NCBI GenBank assembly: GCA_012727745.1
Contig: JAAYGJ010000076.1
Location: 1-14,642, forward strand
Source: Clostridia bacterium
Lineage (GTDB): Bacteria; Bacillota; DSM-521; Neomoorellales; Neomoorellaceae
DNA length: 14,642 bases
Direction of reading: 5' to 3'
Below are positions 1-6,686 of the stretch, piece by piece. The notes below the pieces were generated by a model. That model saw nothing but the letters and a program-made list of their open reading frames with translations. It was not told the DNA's origin and made no database searches. Position 1 is the stretch's first letter, and each line of letters opens with the position of its first letter. Position numbers and translations under genes: made by a program.

Positions 1-531
1 CGGTTAAAGCTCTATGACCCGGATGAGATAGCCTTTGCCTGGGTAACCGAGTTTCCCTTATTGGAATATAGCCCTGAGGAGAAACGCTACGTGGCGGTAC
101 ATCATCCTTTTACCATGCCGGCAGAAGCAGACTGGCCGCTGCTGGACAGCGAACCGGGCAAGGTGCGGGCAATGGCCTATGACATGGTGCTAAACGGTGT
201 GGAGATTGGCGGCGGCAGCATCCGGATCCACCGCCGTGATATCCAGGAAAAGATGTTTGCTCTCTTAGGCTTTTCGCCGGAAGAAGCCCGCAAGAAATTT
301 GGCTTCCTGCTCGAGGCCTTTGAATATGGCACCCCGCCACACGGCGGTATTGCCTTCGGCTTGGATCGCATTGTGATGCTGATGGCGCGGCGGGATACTA
401 TCCGTGATTGCATTGCCTTCCCCAAAACCCAGAGCGGCACCTGTTTGATGACTTCAGCGCCTTCAACAGTGGCCCCGGAACAGTTGCAGGAACTGCACCT
501 CCGCTCTACGGCAAAGAAAGCTGAAAAATAG
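1..531 (+). CDS. aspS: Aspartate--tRNA ligase, C-terminal part (5' truncated by window)
   Basis: This is the last 176 codons of an aspartyl-tRNA synthetase. The reading frame is open from base 1, so the gene begins outside the window. The enzyme charges tRNA-Asp (or tRNA-Asp/Asn in non-discriminating forms) with aspartate in the cytosol. Visible family signatures are HHPFTMP near residue 35, the [13 protein letters not shown] block, and class II motif 3 [14 protein letters not shown], whose arginine contacts ATP. The C-terminal tail is the usual short one, ending in [12 protein letters not shown]. The stop codon is followed by a 6S RNA gene and then tcdA, the same order as in Bacillus subtilis. 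Whether the enzyme is discriminating cannot be judged because the anticodon-binding N-terminus is missing. Identification is secure. Confidence 0.97.
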   Translation, partial: RLKLYDPDEIAFAWVTEFPLLEYSPEEKRYVAVHHPFTMPAEADWPLLDSEPGKVRAMAYDMVLNGVEIGGGSIRIHRRDIQEKMFALLGFSPEEARKKFGFLLEAFEYGTPPHGGIAFGLDRIVMLMARRDTIRDCIAFPKTQSGTCLMTSAPSTVAPEQLQELHLRSTAKKAEK

Positions 532-547
532 AGGTAAACCCTGGTAC

Positions 548-576
548 TTGCAATGAGTAAGAGTTTATGATAACAT
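548..576 (+). promoter_or_regulatory. Predicted sigma-A promoter of the 6S RNA gene
   Basis: A -35 element TTGCAA (548-553) is followed after 17 bases by a -10 element TAACAT (571-576). This predicts a transcription start near 583-584, just ahead of the closing stem of the 6S RNA. The spacing is optimal and the position fits the RNA. It was assigned by eye only. Confidence 0.6.
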
Positions 577-583
577 TATTTTT

Positions 584-785
584 GCAAGAAGCAATACACA
601 CCCTGCGATGCTCGTGTATAACCGTGAAGTTTTGATCCAACACCAAAACTTAGGGAGCCTGACCTCTGGTCGTGGCTTACAGGCCCTACCATTTCAAGGG
701 AAGTAAAAAGCGATCAGGGAGGCACCCACCTGTTGAGAAGCAGGTTTTAAAACCACGGTGAACACGGCATATGTGGGGTTTTTAT
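584..785 (+). ncRNA. ssrS: 6S RNA (RNA polymerase-binding regulatory RNA)
   Basis: The aspS-tcdA gap holds about 190 bases that fold as a long, interrupted rod typical of 6S RNA. The terminal stem pairs 600-617 with 762-779, with only single-base bulges (612, 771) and a few G-U pairs. A second helix pairs ACCGTG (621-626) with CACGGT (754-759). The central part contains GATCCAAC (634-641) and GGGAGCCTGACC (653-664), which I remember as conserved in Firmicute 6S RNAs. The last stem is followed by a T-run (779-783), consistent with intrinsic termination. In B. subtilis the 6S-1 gene bsrA lies in the same aspS-yrvM gap. 6S RNA mimics an open promoter and sequesters the housekeeping sigma holoenzyme in stationary phase. 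The 5' end is inferred from the promoter, so it is accurate to several bases only. Confidence 0.85.
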
Positions 786-802
786 CATTTTAGGAGGAAA
801 AA

Positions 803-1525
803 TTGGAAACCTTCTGGTCGCGCACGGAAATATTAATCGGTCTGCAAGGGCGGGCACGCCTGGCTGCAGCCCGGGTAGCAGTAATTGGCACCGGGGGAGT
901 AGGGTCATTCGCAGTGGAAGGGCTGGCCCGGGCCGGGATTGGCTATCTGGAACTGGTGGATCCCGATGAGGTAAGGCCTAGTAACCTTAACCGCCAGCTG
1001 GCTGCCCTGCATACAACCCTGGGACAGCCTAAAGTGAATGTTTTAGCCCGCCGCTGCCGTGATATCAACCCGGAGCTAGAAGTTGTAGCCCGGCCGGAAA
1101 GTTATAGCCCGGATGACAGAACACGTTTTATCCGACCTGACCTCGATTATATTGTCGATGCTATCGACAGCGTAGCAGCTAAGGTTGATTTGTTGGCTAC
1201 GGCCCTGCAGCAGGGCTTGCGTGTGGTTAGCAGCATGGGGGCAGGCAACCGCCTGGATCCCAGTACTTTACGGGTAGCCGATATCAGCGAGACCTATAAT
1301 TGCCCCCTGGCACGGGCAGTGCGCCGGGGTTTAAGAAGTAGAGGCATTGTCAGCGGATTAAAGGTGGTATTTTCAACAACGCCTCCGTTAAAACAGCTAG
1401 CGTCCTTACCGGAGGGCAGGGGGCGGCCTCCCGGCAGTATGGTTTTTGTACCGGCCTGCGCCGGTTTGTTATTGGCCAGTGTAGTGGTAAAGGATCTTTT
1501 GGCTGATGTTGCTGCTGACCAGTAA
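803..1525 (+). CDS. tcdA: tRNA threonylcarbamoyladenosine dehydratase (TcdA/CsdL, ThiF-E1 fold)
   Basis: The product is a 240-aa E1-like adenylating enzyme. TcdA uses ATP to cyclise t6A37 of ANN-decoding tRNAs to ct6A. The Rossmann ATP site is visible as GTGGVG at residues 29-34, followed by the acidic strand LVDPDEV (51-57), the NLNRQ motif (61-65) with the arginine and glutamine of this fold, and the DAIDSV segment (119-124). The length is near the usual 240-270 aa. The start is TTG at 803, chosen because AGGAGG (792-797) sits five bases upstream and because METFWSRTEILIG matches the family N-terminus. The gene follows the 6S RNA and is probably cotranscribed with the metal-sensor gene 47 bases downstream. 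It corresponds to B. subtilis yrvM in position. A ThiF or MoeB role is less likely because no thiamin or molybdopterin genes are nearby. Confidence 0.9.
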   Translation: METFWSRTEILIGLQGRARLAAARVAVIGTGGVGSFAVEGLARAGIGYLELVDPDEVRPSNLNRQLAALHTTLGQPKVNVLARRCRDINPELEVVARPESYSPDDRTRFIRPDLDYIVDAIDSVAAKVDLLATALQQGLRVVSSMGAGNRLDPSTLRVADISETYNCPLARAVRRGLRSRGIVSGLKVVFSTTPPLKQLASLPEGRGRPPGSMVFVPACAGLLLASVVVKDLLADVAADQ

Positions 1526-1572
1526 ATAAGATATACTGGAGGGGGGTAAAGAGGCAAGAAGGGGGGGTGCAG

Positions 1573-1845
1573 GTGAGTTCATATTCTGCTCAACGTCAAG
1601 ACCTGATGCTGCGCTTGCGTAAGATCGAGGGGCAGGTTAAAGGTATTCACCGTATGGTAGACGAGGAAAAGTATTGTGTTGATATACTGGTTCAGATTGC
1701 GGCAGTAAGGGCAGCGTTGAAAAAGGTTGGCAGTATTATTTTTGAGGCCCATGTACGCGGCTGTGTCCGGGATGCAATTGCCAGACAGGAAGACGACGAA
1801 GTTATTAAAGAACTTATCGATGTTTTAAACCGTTTTATGAATTAA
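1573..1845 (+). CDS. CsoR/FrmR-family (DUF156) metal-sensing transcriptional repressor
   Basis: The product is an all-alpha repressor of about 90 aa in the CsoR/RcnR/FrmR family. These tetramers or dimers release DNA when bound by metal, persulfide or formaldehyde. The core LRKIEGQVKGIHRMV is diagnostic. Numbered from the alternative GTG at 1567, potential ligands are Cys37, His62 and Cys66 (YCVDIL and AHVRGC). This reproduces the C-H-C spacing of copper-sensing CsoR, whereas FrmR lacks the last cysteine and CstR lacks the histidine. I chose GTG 1573 because the purine run ending at 1567 then lies five bases upstream; GTG 1567 would leave no spacer. The gene sits 47 bases behind tcdA with no evident promoter of its own. 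It ends only 17 bases from the convergent rarA stop. No copper ATPase or chaperone gene is nearby, so the inducer is inferred only. Confidence 0.9.
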   Translation: MSSYSAQRQDLMLRLRKIEGQVKGIHRMVDEEKYCVDILVQIAAVRAALKKVGSIIFEAHVRGCVRDAIARQEDDEVIKELIDVLNRFMN

Positions 1846-1862
1846 AAGAGTTAACAAGCAAG

Positions 1863-3191
1863 TTATTTATCGAACTGCCGGGTACGTTGTTGCCAGGCGG
1901 TTTTTATTTTGCCTTCCCGGCCGAAATCAGTAGGATGGTAAAAAGTTTTGCCCTGCAGATTGTCCGGCAGGTATTGTTGTTTTACCCAGCCATTGGCATA
2001 ATCATGGGGGTATTTGTAACCTTTGCCGTGACCAAAAGCCGCAGCGCCTTTGTAGCTGCCATCTCGCAGGTGTAGCGGCACCGGCCCGGCCGGCTCCCGG
2101 GCTACCGCTGCCAGAGCGGCATCGATAGCCTTTATGGTTGAGTTGCTTTTGGGAGCCAGGGCTATATAGAGAGTAGCCTCAGCCAGGATTATTCGCCCTT
2201 CAGGCAGACCTACCCGTTCGACTGCCTGGGCGGCGGCGCTGGCCACCACCAGGGCCTGGGGATCAGCCAGGCCCACATCTTCAGCAGCATGGATCATTAA
2301 ACGGCGGGCCAGAAAAGCAGGGTCTTCGCCGGCATAAAGCATCCGTGCCAACCAGTAGATAGCGGCATCGGGGTCAGAACCGCGCATGCTTTTTATCCAG
2401 GCGGAAATGCAGTCATAATGTTGGTCGCCGTCGCGGTCATAAAGGATGGCCCGCTGCCGGATTGCTTCTTCAGCAACAGAGAGGGTCAGGTGGCGGCAGC
2501 CATCTGCCGCTGCCGGGGTGGTGAGTACGGCAAATTCTAGGGCGTTGAGGGCGATGCGGGCGTCGCCGTTAGCTACCCGGGCCAGGTGTTCCAGGGCTTC
2601 AGGGTCAGCTTTGACGGCATAATTTCCCAGACCCCGTTCCCGATCTTTAAGGCTTCGTTTTAGTAGCTCCAGGATGGTCGCTGTGTCAAGGGGTTCCAGG
2701 CGAAAGATGCGCGAGCGGGAGCGAATGGCAGCGTTAACGGTGAACATTGGGTTTTCTACAGTGGCGCCGATAAGGGTCAGCAAACCGTCTTCAATGCAGG
2801 GCAGCAAGGCATCTTGGATGTTTTTGGCCCAGCGGTGAATCTCATCAACGAAGATAACTGTTTTTTGCTGGTAATACTTTTGCCGTTCCCGCGCGGCAGC
2901 GATAATGCGGCGGATATCACTGATACCGTCCAGTACCGCATTTAAGGATTCAAAATGAGCCTTGGTCTGGTGGGCAATTATTTCGGACAGGGTAGTTTTA
3001 CCGCTACCCGGCGGCCCCCAGAGTATAATCGAAGTCAGGCAGTCGTTTTCAATGGCCCGGCGCAGGAGCGTACCCGGGCCGATTATTTTGTCCTGGCCGC
3101 GAAACTCCTCCAGGGTACGGGGACGCATCCGTACCGCCAGAGGAGCCTGCCTTGCACGGTTTTCCAGGTTGGCCAGTTCAAATAGGTCCAT
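1863..3191 (-). CDS. rarA: Replication-associated recombination protein A (RarA/MgsA AAA+ ATPase)
   Basis: The product is a 442-aa clamp-loader-like AAA+ ATPase that acts at stalled replication forks with SSB and RecA. Walker A is GPPGSGKTT (residues 59-67), Walker B is IFVDE (113-117), sensor 1 lies in IGATVENP (141-148), and the SRSRIF segment (159-164) carries the presumed arginine finger. The C-terminal half contains the tetramerisation region ending in GYKYPHDYANGWVKQQYLP, typical of RarA. The usual DEIHRFNK is DEIHRWAK here, a conservative change. The start ATG (3191-3189) is preceded by GAGGT on the minus strand at normal spacing. It is the yrvN equivalent in the conserved neighbourhood, but is transcribed opposite to its neighbours. 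Its 3' end nearly abuts the repressor gene, so transcripts probably overlap. Length is normal and the gene appears intact. Confidence 0.95.
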   Translation of the reverse strand: MDLFELANLENRARQAPLAVRMRPRTLEEFRGQDKIIGPGTLLRRAIENDCLTSIILWGPPGSGKTTLSEIIAHQTKAHFESLNAVLDGISDIRRIIAAARERQKYYQQKTVIFVDEIHRWAKNIQDALLPCIEDGLLTLIGATVENPMFTVNAAIRSRSRIFRLEPLDTATILELLKRSLKDRERGLGNYAVKADPEALEHLARVANGDARIALNALEFAVLTTPAAADGCRHLTLSVAEEAIRQRAILYDRDGDQHYDCISAWIKSMRGSDPDAAIYWLARMLYAGEDPAFLARRLMIHAAEDVGLADPQALVVASAAAQAVERVGLPEGRIILAEATLYIALAPKSNSTIKAIDAALAAVAREPAGPVPLHLRDGSYKGAAAFGHGKGYKYPHDYANGWVKQQYLPDNLQGKTFYHPTDFGREGKIKTAWQQRTRQFDK

Positions 3192-3225
3192 CCCAATTAC
3201 CTCGCCAAAATTTATTATTAATAAT

Positions 3226-3255
3226 ATTGTAGCACCCGGGCTACTTTAAAAACAA
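3226..3255 (-). promoter_or_regulatory. Predicted sigma-A promoter of rarA
   Basis: On the minus strand, TTGTTT (3255-3250) and TACAAT (3231-3226) are separated by 18 bases. The predicted start is near 3219, about 28 bases ahead of the rarA ATG. The divergent iscR promoter is about 100 bases away, so the two transcripts diverge from one intergenic region. Confidence 0.5.
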
Positions 3256-3325
3256 GCCGGTTTAGGCGTAGTGGCTTTTTGACGGGAAACCCTTGCCTGG
3301 AGTGCACCTTACCGGGAAAGTTAAA

Positions 3326-3409
3326 AGTTGAGTAAAAAACTCGGTATTAAGCTTGACAATATCCGAGTAAATTGCTAAGATATGATTACCTAGTAAACAA
3401 GTCGGGATT
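3326..3409 (+). promoter_or_regulatory. iscR promoter with clustered IscR/Rrf2-like operators
   Basis: A near-consensus promoter is visible: TTGACA (3353-3358), 17 bases, TAAGAT (3376-3381). A 25-base palindrome at 3359-3383 covers the spacer and -10. Nine of its 12 base pairs are symmetric (arms ATATC..AG and CT..GATAT). Upstream, GAGT-AAAAA-ACTC (3330-3342) with the flank CGGTATT forms a second palindrome. A weaker one lies downstream (3385-3409, with CC/GG and AT ends). The half-site ATA(T)CCGAGT or its complement ACTCGGTAT recurs, resembling the ATAnCCnAnT-type half-site of IscR sites. The placement over the -10 predicts repression, presumably by the product of the first gene. The operators were assigned by eye. 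Confidence 0.7.
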
Positions 3410-3422
3410 AGAGGTGGTGAGA

Positions 3423-3872
3423 GTGAAGTTATCGACCCGGGGTGAGTACGGCCTCCAGGCTATGTTTGATCTGGCCCAGCACTGTGGCGAAGGACCGATC
3501 TCAATAAAAACTATCGCTGAAAGGCAGGGTATTTCCGAACCCTATTTGGAACAACTTATCGCTGCCCTGCGTAAAGCGGGCCTGGTAAGGAGCATTCGTG
3601 GCGCCCAGGGAGGGTATATTTTGAACCGGGACCCGGAAGATATTACTGTAGGTGATATTATCCGCGTTTTAGAAGGACCGATTGCACCGGTGGAATGTTT
3701 AACCCATGAGGGTGAAAGTTGTGCCAAGGCAGATACCTGTGTTACCAGGGACATCTGGGAGAAGGTACGGGATAGCATCAGCGATGTATTGGATAGTTTT
3801 ACCCTGGCTGATATGGTTGCCAAGGCCAATAAGATGCGCCAAGACGACAAATCCTACATGTACTATATTTAA
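3423..3872 (+). CDS. iscR: Rrf2-family [Fe-S] transcriptional regulator (IscR)
   Basis: The product is a 149-aa winged-helix regulator of Fe-S cluster biogenesis. The N-terminus MKLSTRGEYGLQAMFDLA and the wing motif RSIRGAQGGYIL (56-67) are typical of Rrf2 proteins. Three cysteines at 92, 100 and 106 fit the cluster-binding loop (Escherichia coli IscR uses Cys92, Cys98, Cys104), so a cluster-sensing IscR is more likely than the cysteine-metabolism regulator CymR, which lacks them. The position of E. coli His107, in CLTHALW, reads CVTRDIW here, so the fourth ligand must differ. The start is GTG 3423, with GAGGTGG (3411-3417) five bases upstream. An upstream in-frame ATG at 3372 lies inside the promoter and is rejected. 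It is the first gene of iscR-iscS-iscU-mnmA and probably autorepresses through the overlapping palindromes. Confidence 0.93.
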   Translation: MKLSTRGEYGLQAMFDLAQHCGEGPISIKTIAERQGISEPYLEQLIAALRKAGLVRSIRGAQGGYILNRDPEDITVGDIIRVLEGPIAPVECLTHEGESCAKADTCVTRDIWEKVRDSISDVLDSFTLADMVAKANKMRQDDKSYMYYI

Positions 3873-3911
3873 TGTTTGATAACGGATAATTTTGCAGGAG
3901 AAGGTGAAACG

Positions 3912-5093
3912 ATGCGCAGGGTATATCTGGACCACAGCGCTACGACAGCAGTAAGGCCAGAAGTTTTAGAAGCTATGCTACCTTTTTTAAAAGAAGAGGC
4001 TTTTGGCAATCCTTCCAGCATTTACAGTTACGGACGGGAGGCTAGAAAGGCCGTAACAGAAGCCCGGGAAAAAGTTGCCAAGCTGATCGGTGCCAAGCCG
4101 GAAGAGATTTATTATACCAGCGGTGGCACAGAGGCTGATAATCTGGCTCTGATGGGAGTTGCTGCTGCCTATCAGGAGCGGGGCCGCCATATTATTACTT
4201 CTGCAATTGAACATCATGCTGTCCTGGATACAGCCCAGTATTTAGGGCGCCACGGCTTTAAAGTAACTTTTGTGCCGGTGACGCCGGCAGGACTGGTACA
4301 GGTAGAAGATGTAAAACGTGCGATTACTGATGAAACGATTCTTATCAGCATCATGCATGTTAATAATGAAGTTGGCACTATTCAGCCTATCCGAGAAATA
4401 GGCCAGCTGGCCCGGGAACGGGGGATAATATTTCATACTGATGCTGTCCAGAGTGTCGGCAAGCTGCCGATAAATGTTGAGGAACTAAACGTTGATCTTC
4501 TTACTGCTTCCAGTCATAAAATTTATGGCCCCAAAGGCAGCGGCTGCCTTTATGTGCGTAAAGGCATCAGGATTAAGCCCTTGTTTTACGGCGGTGCGCA
4601 GGAACGCAAACGGCGGCCGGGGACAGAAAATGTGCCGGCGATTGTGGGCTTTGGTCGGGCAGCAGAACTGGCAGGACAGGAAATGGACAGTGAAATGGAG
4701 CGATTACGACGCTTGCGCGATAAATTGATTGATGGTGTTTTGAGCCGGGTTGAAGATGTACGTCTAAACGGCGACCGGCAGCAGCGGGTGGCCACCAACG
4801 TCAACTTCGGTTTCAGTTATATCGAAGGCGAATCATTGTTGCTGAGCCTTGATATGAAGGGGATCTGTGCTTCTAGCGGTTCAGCCTGTACTTCCGGTTC
4901 GCTGGACCCCTCCCATGTACTGCTGGCTATGGGCATCCCCCATGAGGAGGCTCACGGTTCGGTGCGGATGACCCTGGGACGCGATAATACGGAAGCTGAC
5001 ATTGATTATGTCCTGGAAGTGTTACCGGAGATTGTGGAGCGCTTGCGTGCCATGTCACCTTTAAATAAGGATAACGAGGGAGAGGCGAAATAG
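3912..5093 (+). CDS. iscS: Cysteine desulfurase (IscS/NifS, PLP-dependent)
   Basis: The product is a 393-aa group I cysteine desulfurase. It removes sulfur from L-cysteine as an enzyme-bound persulfide and passes it to partners. The N-terminus RRVYLDHSATT, the TSGGTEADN block, HTDAVQS (PLP ring contact), the PLP Lys203 in SSHKIYGPKGSG, and the catalytic Cys326 in SSGSACTSG are all present. The long SACTSG loop identifies the IscS/NifS type, not SufS. The start ATG 3912 follows a purine-rich stretch with GGAG at 3897-3900. The in-frame ATG at 3876 would add residues not seen in the family. The gene begins 39 bases after iscR and ends three bases before iscU. Neighbouring iscU and mnmA define its sulfur acceptors: Fe-S clusters and tRNA 2-thiouridine. 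Confidence 0.96.
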   Translation: MRRVYLDHSATTAVRPEVLEAMLPFLKEEAFGNPSSIYSYGREARKAVTEAREKVAKLIGAKPEEIYYTSGGTEADNLALMGVAAAYQERGRHIITSAIEHHAVLDTAQYLGRHGFKVTFVPVTPAGLVQVEDVKRAITDETILISIMHVNNEVGTIQPIREIGQLARERGIIFHTDAVQSVGKLPINVEELNVDLLTASSHKIYGPKGSGCLYVRKGIRIKPLFYGGAQERKRRPGTENVPAIVGFGRAAELAGQEMDSEMERLRRLRDKLIDGVLSRVEDVRLNGDRQQRVATNVNFGFSYIEGESLLLSLDMKGICASSGSACTSGSLDPSHVLLAMGIPHEEAHGSVRMTLGRDNTEADIDYVLEVLPEIVERLRAMSPLNKDNEGEAK

Positions 5094-5096
5094 AAA

Positions 5097-5492
5097 ATGA
5101 GTAAAATGAATAATATGTATTCAGAAAAAGTAATGGAGCATTTTACCTGTCCTCACAACGTGGGTGAAATCAAGGAGGCCGATGGGATCGGGGAAGTGGG
5201 CAGCCCGGTTTGTGGTGATATTACCCGGGTGTATATTCAGGTAGAGGATAATATTATCAAAGATATCAAATTTAAGACCTTTGGCTGCAGTGCAGCCATC
5301 GCTTCCAGCAGTATGTTAACTGAAATGGCTAAAGGCAAGACTTTGGAAGAGGCCTTGAAAATTACCGATGCTGATGTTGCTGCAGCTCTGGATGGCCTGC
5401 CGCCACAGAAGATGCATTGTTCTAACCTGGCTGCTAGCGCCCTGCATAAAGCTATTGAGGATTACCAGAATAAGAATAATATTGCTTCCTAG
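5097..5492 (+). CDS. iscU: Fe-S cluster assembly scaffold protein (IscU/NifU N-terminal type)
   Basis: The product is a 131-aa scaffold on which [2Fe-2S]/[4Fe-4S] clusters are assembled from IscS-derived sulfur. The three conserved cysteines are present at residues 39 (GSPVCGD, with Asp41), 64 (FGCSAAIASSS) and 108 (KMHCSNLA). An additional Cys18 lies in HFTCPHNVG, where most homologues have HFxNPRNVG. The C-terminal Fe-S and thioredoxin-like domains of full NifU are absent, so this is the short scaffold form. ATG 5097 is used here; in-frame ATGs at 5106 and 5115 are alternatives. The GAGG Shine-Dalgarno at 5082-5085 lies 11 bases from the first ATG. No HscA/HscB or ferredoxin gene follows, typical of Firmicute-type minimal isc operons. 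Confidence 0.95.
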   Translation: MSKMNNMYSEKVMEHFTCPHNVGEIKEADGIGEVGSPVCGDITRVYIQVEDNIIKDIKFKTFGCSAAIASSSMLTEMAKGKTLEEALKITDADVAAALDGLPPQKMHCSNLAASALHKAIEDYQNKNNIAS

Positions 5493-5495
5493 GGG

Positions 5496-6623
5496 GTGAC
5501 CACAGCGACCCGCAAGCCAAGAGTTATGGTAGCTATGAGCGGCGGCGTGGACAGTTCCACAGCCGCTGTTTTGTTACTGCAGGCCGGTTATGACGTTACA
5601 GGTGCAACTATGGCCCTGTTGCCCCATGATATACCTGCCGCAGCAGGGGAGAGCGGCTGCTGCGGCCTGAGCGCTGTAGAAGATGCCCGCCGGGTCTGCA
5701 GCGCCCTGGATATTCCATTTTATGTTTTAAATTTCCGTGAACTATTTGAGCGTGAAGTTATCAATTATTTTATCGCTTCCTATCTGGAAGGACAGACCCC
5801 CAACCCGTGTATTGCCTGTAACCGGCGGCTGAAGTTTGGCGCTCTGTTGCAAAGGGCCAGAGCTTTGGAGATGGACTACATTGCCACCGGGCATTATGCC
5901 CGGCGCTGGTTTGATAACGAACGGGGGCGTTACTTACTGGCCCGGAGCCGGGACAGGGCCAAGGACCAGAGCTATGCCCTCTATACCTTTACCCAGGAGC
6001 AGCTGGCCCATACCCTGTTGCCTCTAGGTGATTACACAAAGGAGGAAGTGCGCTGGATTGCCGCTCAACATAAGCTGCCGGTGGCGCAAAAGAGCGAATC
6101 CCAGGATATTTGTTTTATTCCTGGCGGCGATTATCGGGATTATTTACAGAAGAAAGTGCCCCAAACTATTAAACCTGGTCCGATTATAGATGTAACCGGC
6201 CGGGTACTTGGACAACACCGGGGTTTGCCCTTTTATACCATTGGCCAGCGCAAAGGTTTGGGCTTGGCTATGGGCAAACCTTATTATGTCGTGGCGCTGG
6301 ACCGAACGCGCAATGCGGTTATTGTGGGTGAAGAGGAAGAACTGCGGCGGCGTGTTCTTTTTTCCCGCGCTAATAATTACATCCTCTGGGATGAGCCGCC
6401 GTCAGAGGTCCGGGTAGAGGCCAAAATTCGTTACCGGGCTGCTGCTGCCCCGGCAACCCTGTATCCCCTTGAGGGAGGGCGGGCGCGGCTGCTATTTGAC
6501 GAGCCCCAGCGAGCTATAACCCCCGGGCAGGCGGTCGTTTACTATCAGGATGACCTGGTTGTGGGTGGCGGAATAATCGAACCGCTAGAATACGACGGTT
6601 TTAAGCCTAAAAGCAAGCAGTGA
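5496..6623 (+). CDS. mnmA: tRNA-specific 2-thiouridylase MnmA
   Basis: The product is about 375 aa. It thiolates U34 in tRNA-Lys, -Glu and -Gln to s2U using ATP and sulfur relayed from IscS. The PP-loop SGGVDSS is at residues 15-21. The catalytic cysteine pair is Cys105 (NPCIACN) and Cys206 (SQDICF). The Cys55-Cys56 pair within GESGCCGLSAVEDA occurs in many clostridial homologues as far as I recall. GTG 5496 begins three bases after the iscU stop in the same frame (TAG GGG GTG), which suggests translational coupling but leaves almost no Shine-Dalgarno spacing. ATG 5526 (residue 11, just before the PP-loop) is the other possible start. It is the last gene of the isc operon and is followed by a clear terminator. 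Family assignment is secure; the exact start is not. Confidence 0.95.
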   Translation: MTTATRKPRVMVAMSGGVDSSTAAVLLLQAGYDVTGATMALLPHDIPAAAGESGCCGLSAVEDARRVCSALDIPFYVLNFRELFEREVINYFIASYLEGQTPNPCIACNRRLKFGALLQRARALEMDYIATGHYARRWFDNERGRYLLARSRDRAKDQSYALYTFTQEQLAHTLLPLGDYTKEEVRWIAAQHKLPVAQKSESQDICFIPGGDYRDYLQKKVPQTIKPGPIIDVTGRVLGQHRGLPFYTIGQRKGLGLAMGKPYYVVALDRTRNAVIVGEEEELRRRVLFSRANNYILWDEPPSEVRVEAKIRYRAAAAPATLYPLEGGRARLLFDEPQRAITPGQAVVYYQDDLVVGGGIIEPLEYDGFKPKSKQ

Positions 6624-6630
6624 ATTTAGT

Positions 6631-6670
6631 CAACCTTCCCCGGTTATACTAGAGGAAGGTTGTTTTATTT
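6631..6670 (+). terminator. Intrinsic terminator of the isc-mnmA operon
   Basis: CAACCTTCC (6631-6639) pairs perfectly with GGAAGGTTG (6654-6662), with a 14-base loop, followed by TTTTATTT. The loop contains TATACT (6645-6650), a possible -10 for the next gene, but no convincing -35 precedes it. Confidence 0.85.
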
Positions 6671-6686
6671 ATAATGGAGGGATACT

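Noticed and set aside
1294..1557. Minus-strand open frame within tcdA
   Set aside because: It is antisense to a well-supported gene, with low-complexity content and no domain; the same applies to the minus-strand frames inside alaS, iscS and the fumarase genes.
3372..3422. ATG 3372 as the start of iscR
   Set aside because: It lies within the -10 region and operator, so it would not be transcribed; GTG 3423 has a ribosome site and the family N-terminus.
3876..3911. ATG 3876 as the start of iscS
   Set aside because: The added residues do not match the family, and the ribosome site and conserved RRVYLDHSATT point to ATG 3912.
6670..6675. Perfect TATAAT just before the PRC-barrel gene
   Set aside because: It lies 11 bases from the ATG within the terminator's T-rich tail, with no -35; transcription would start at or inside the gene.
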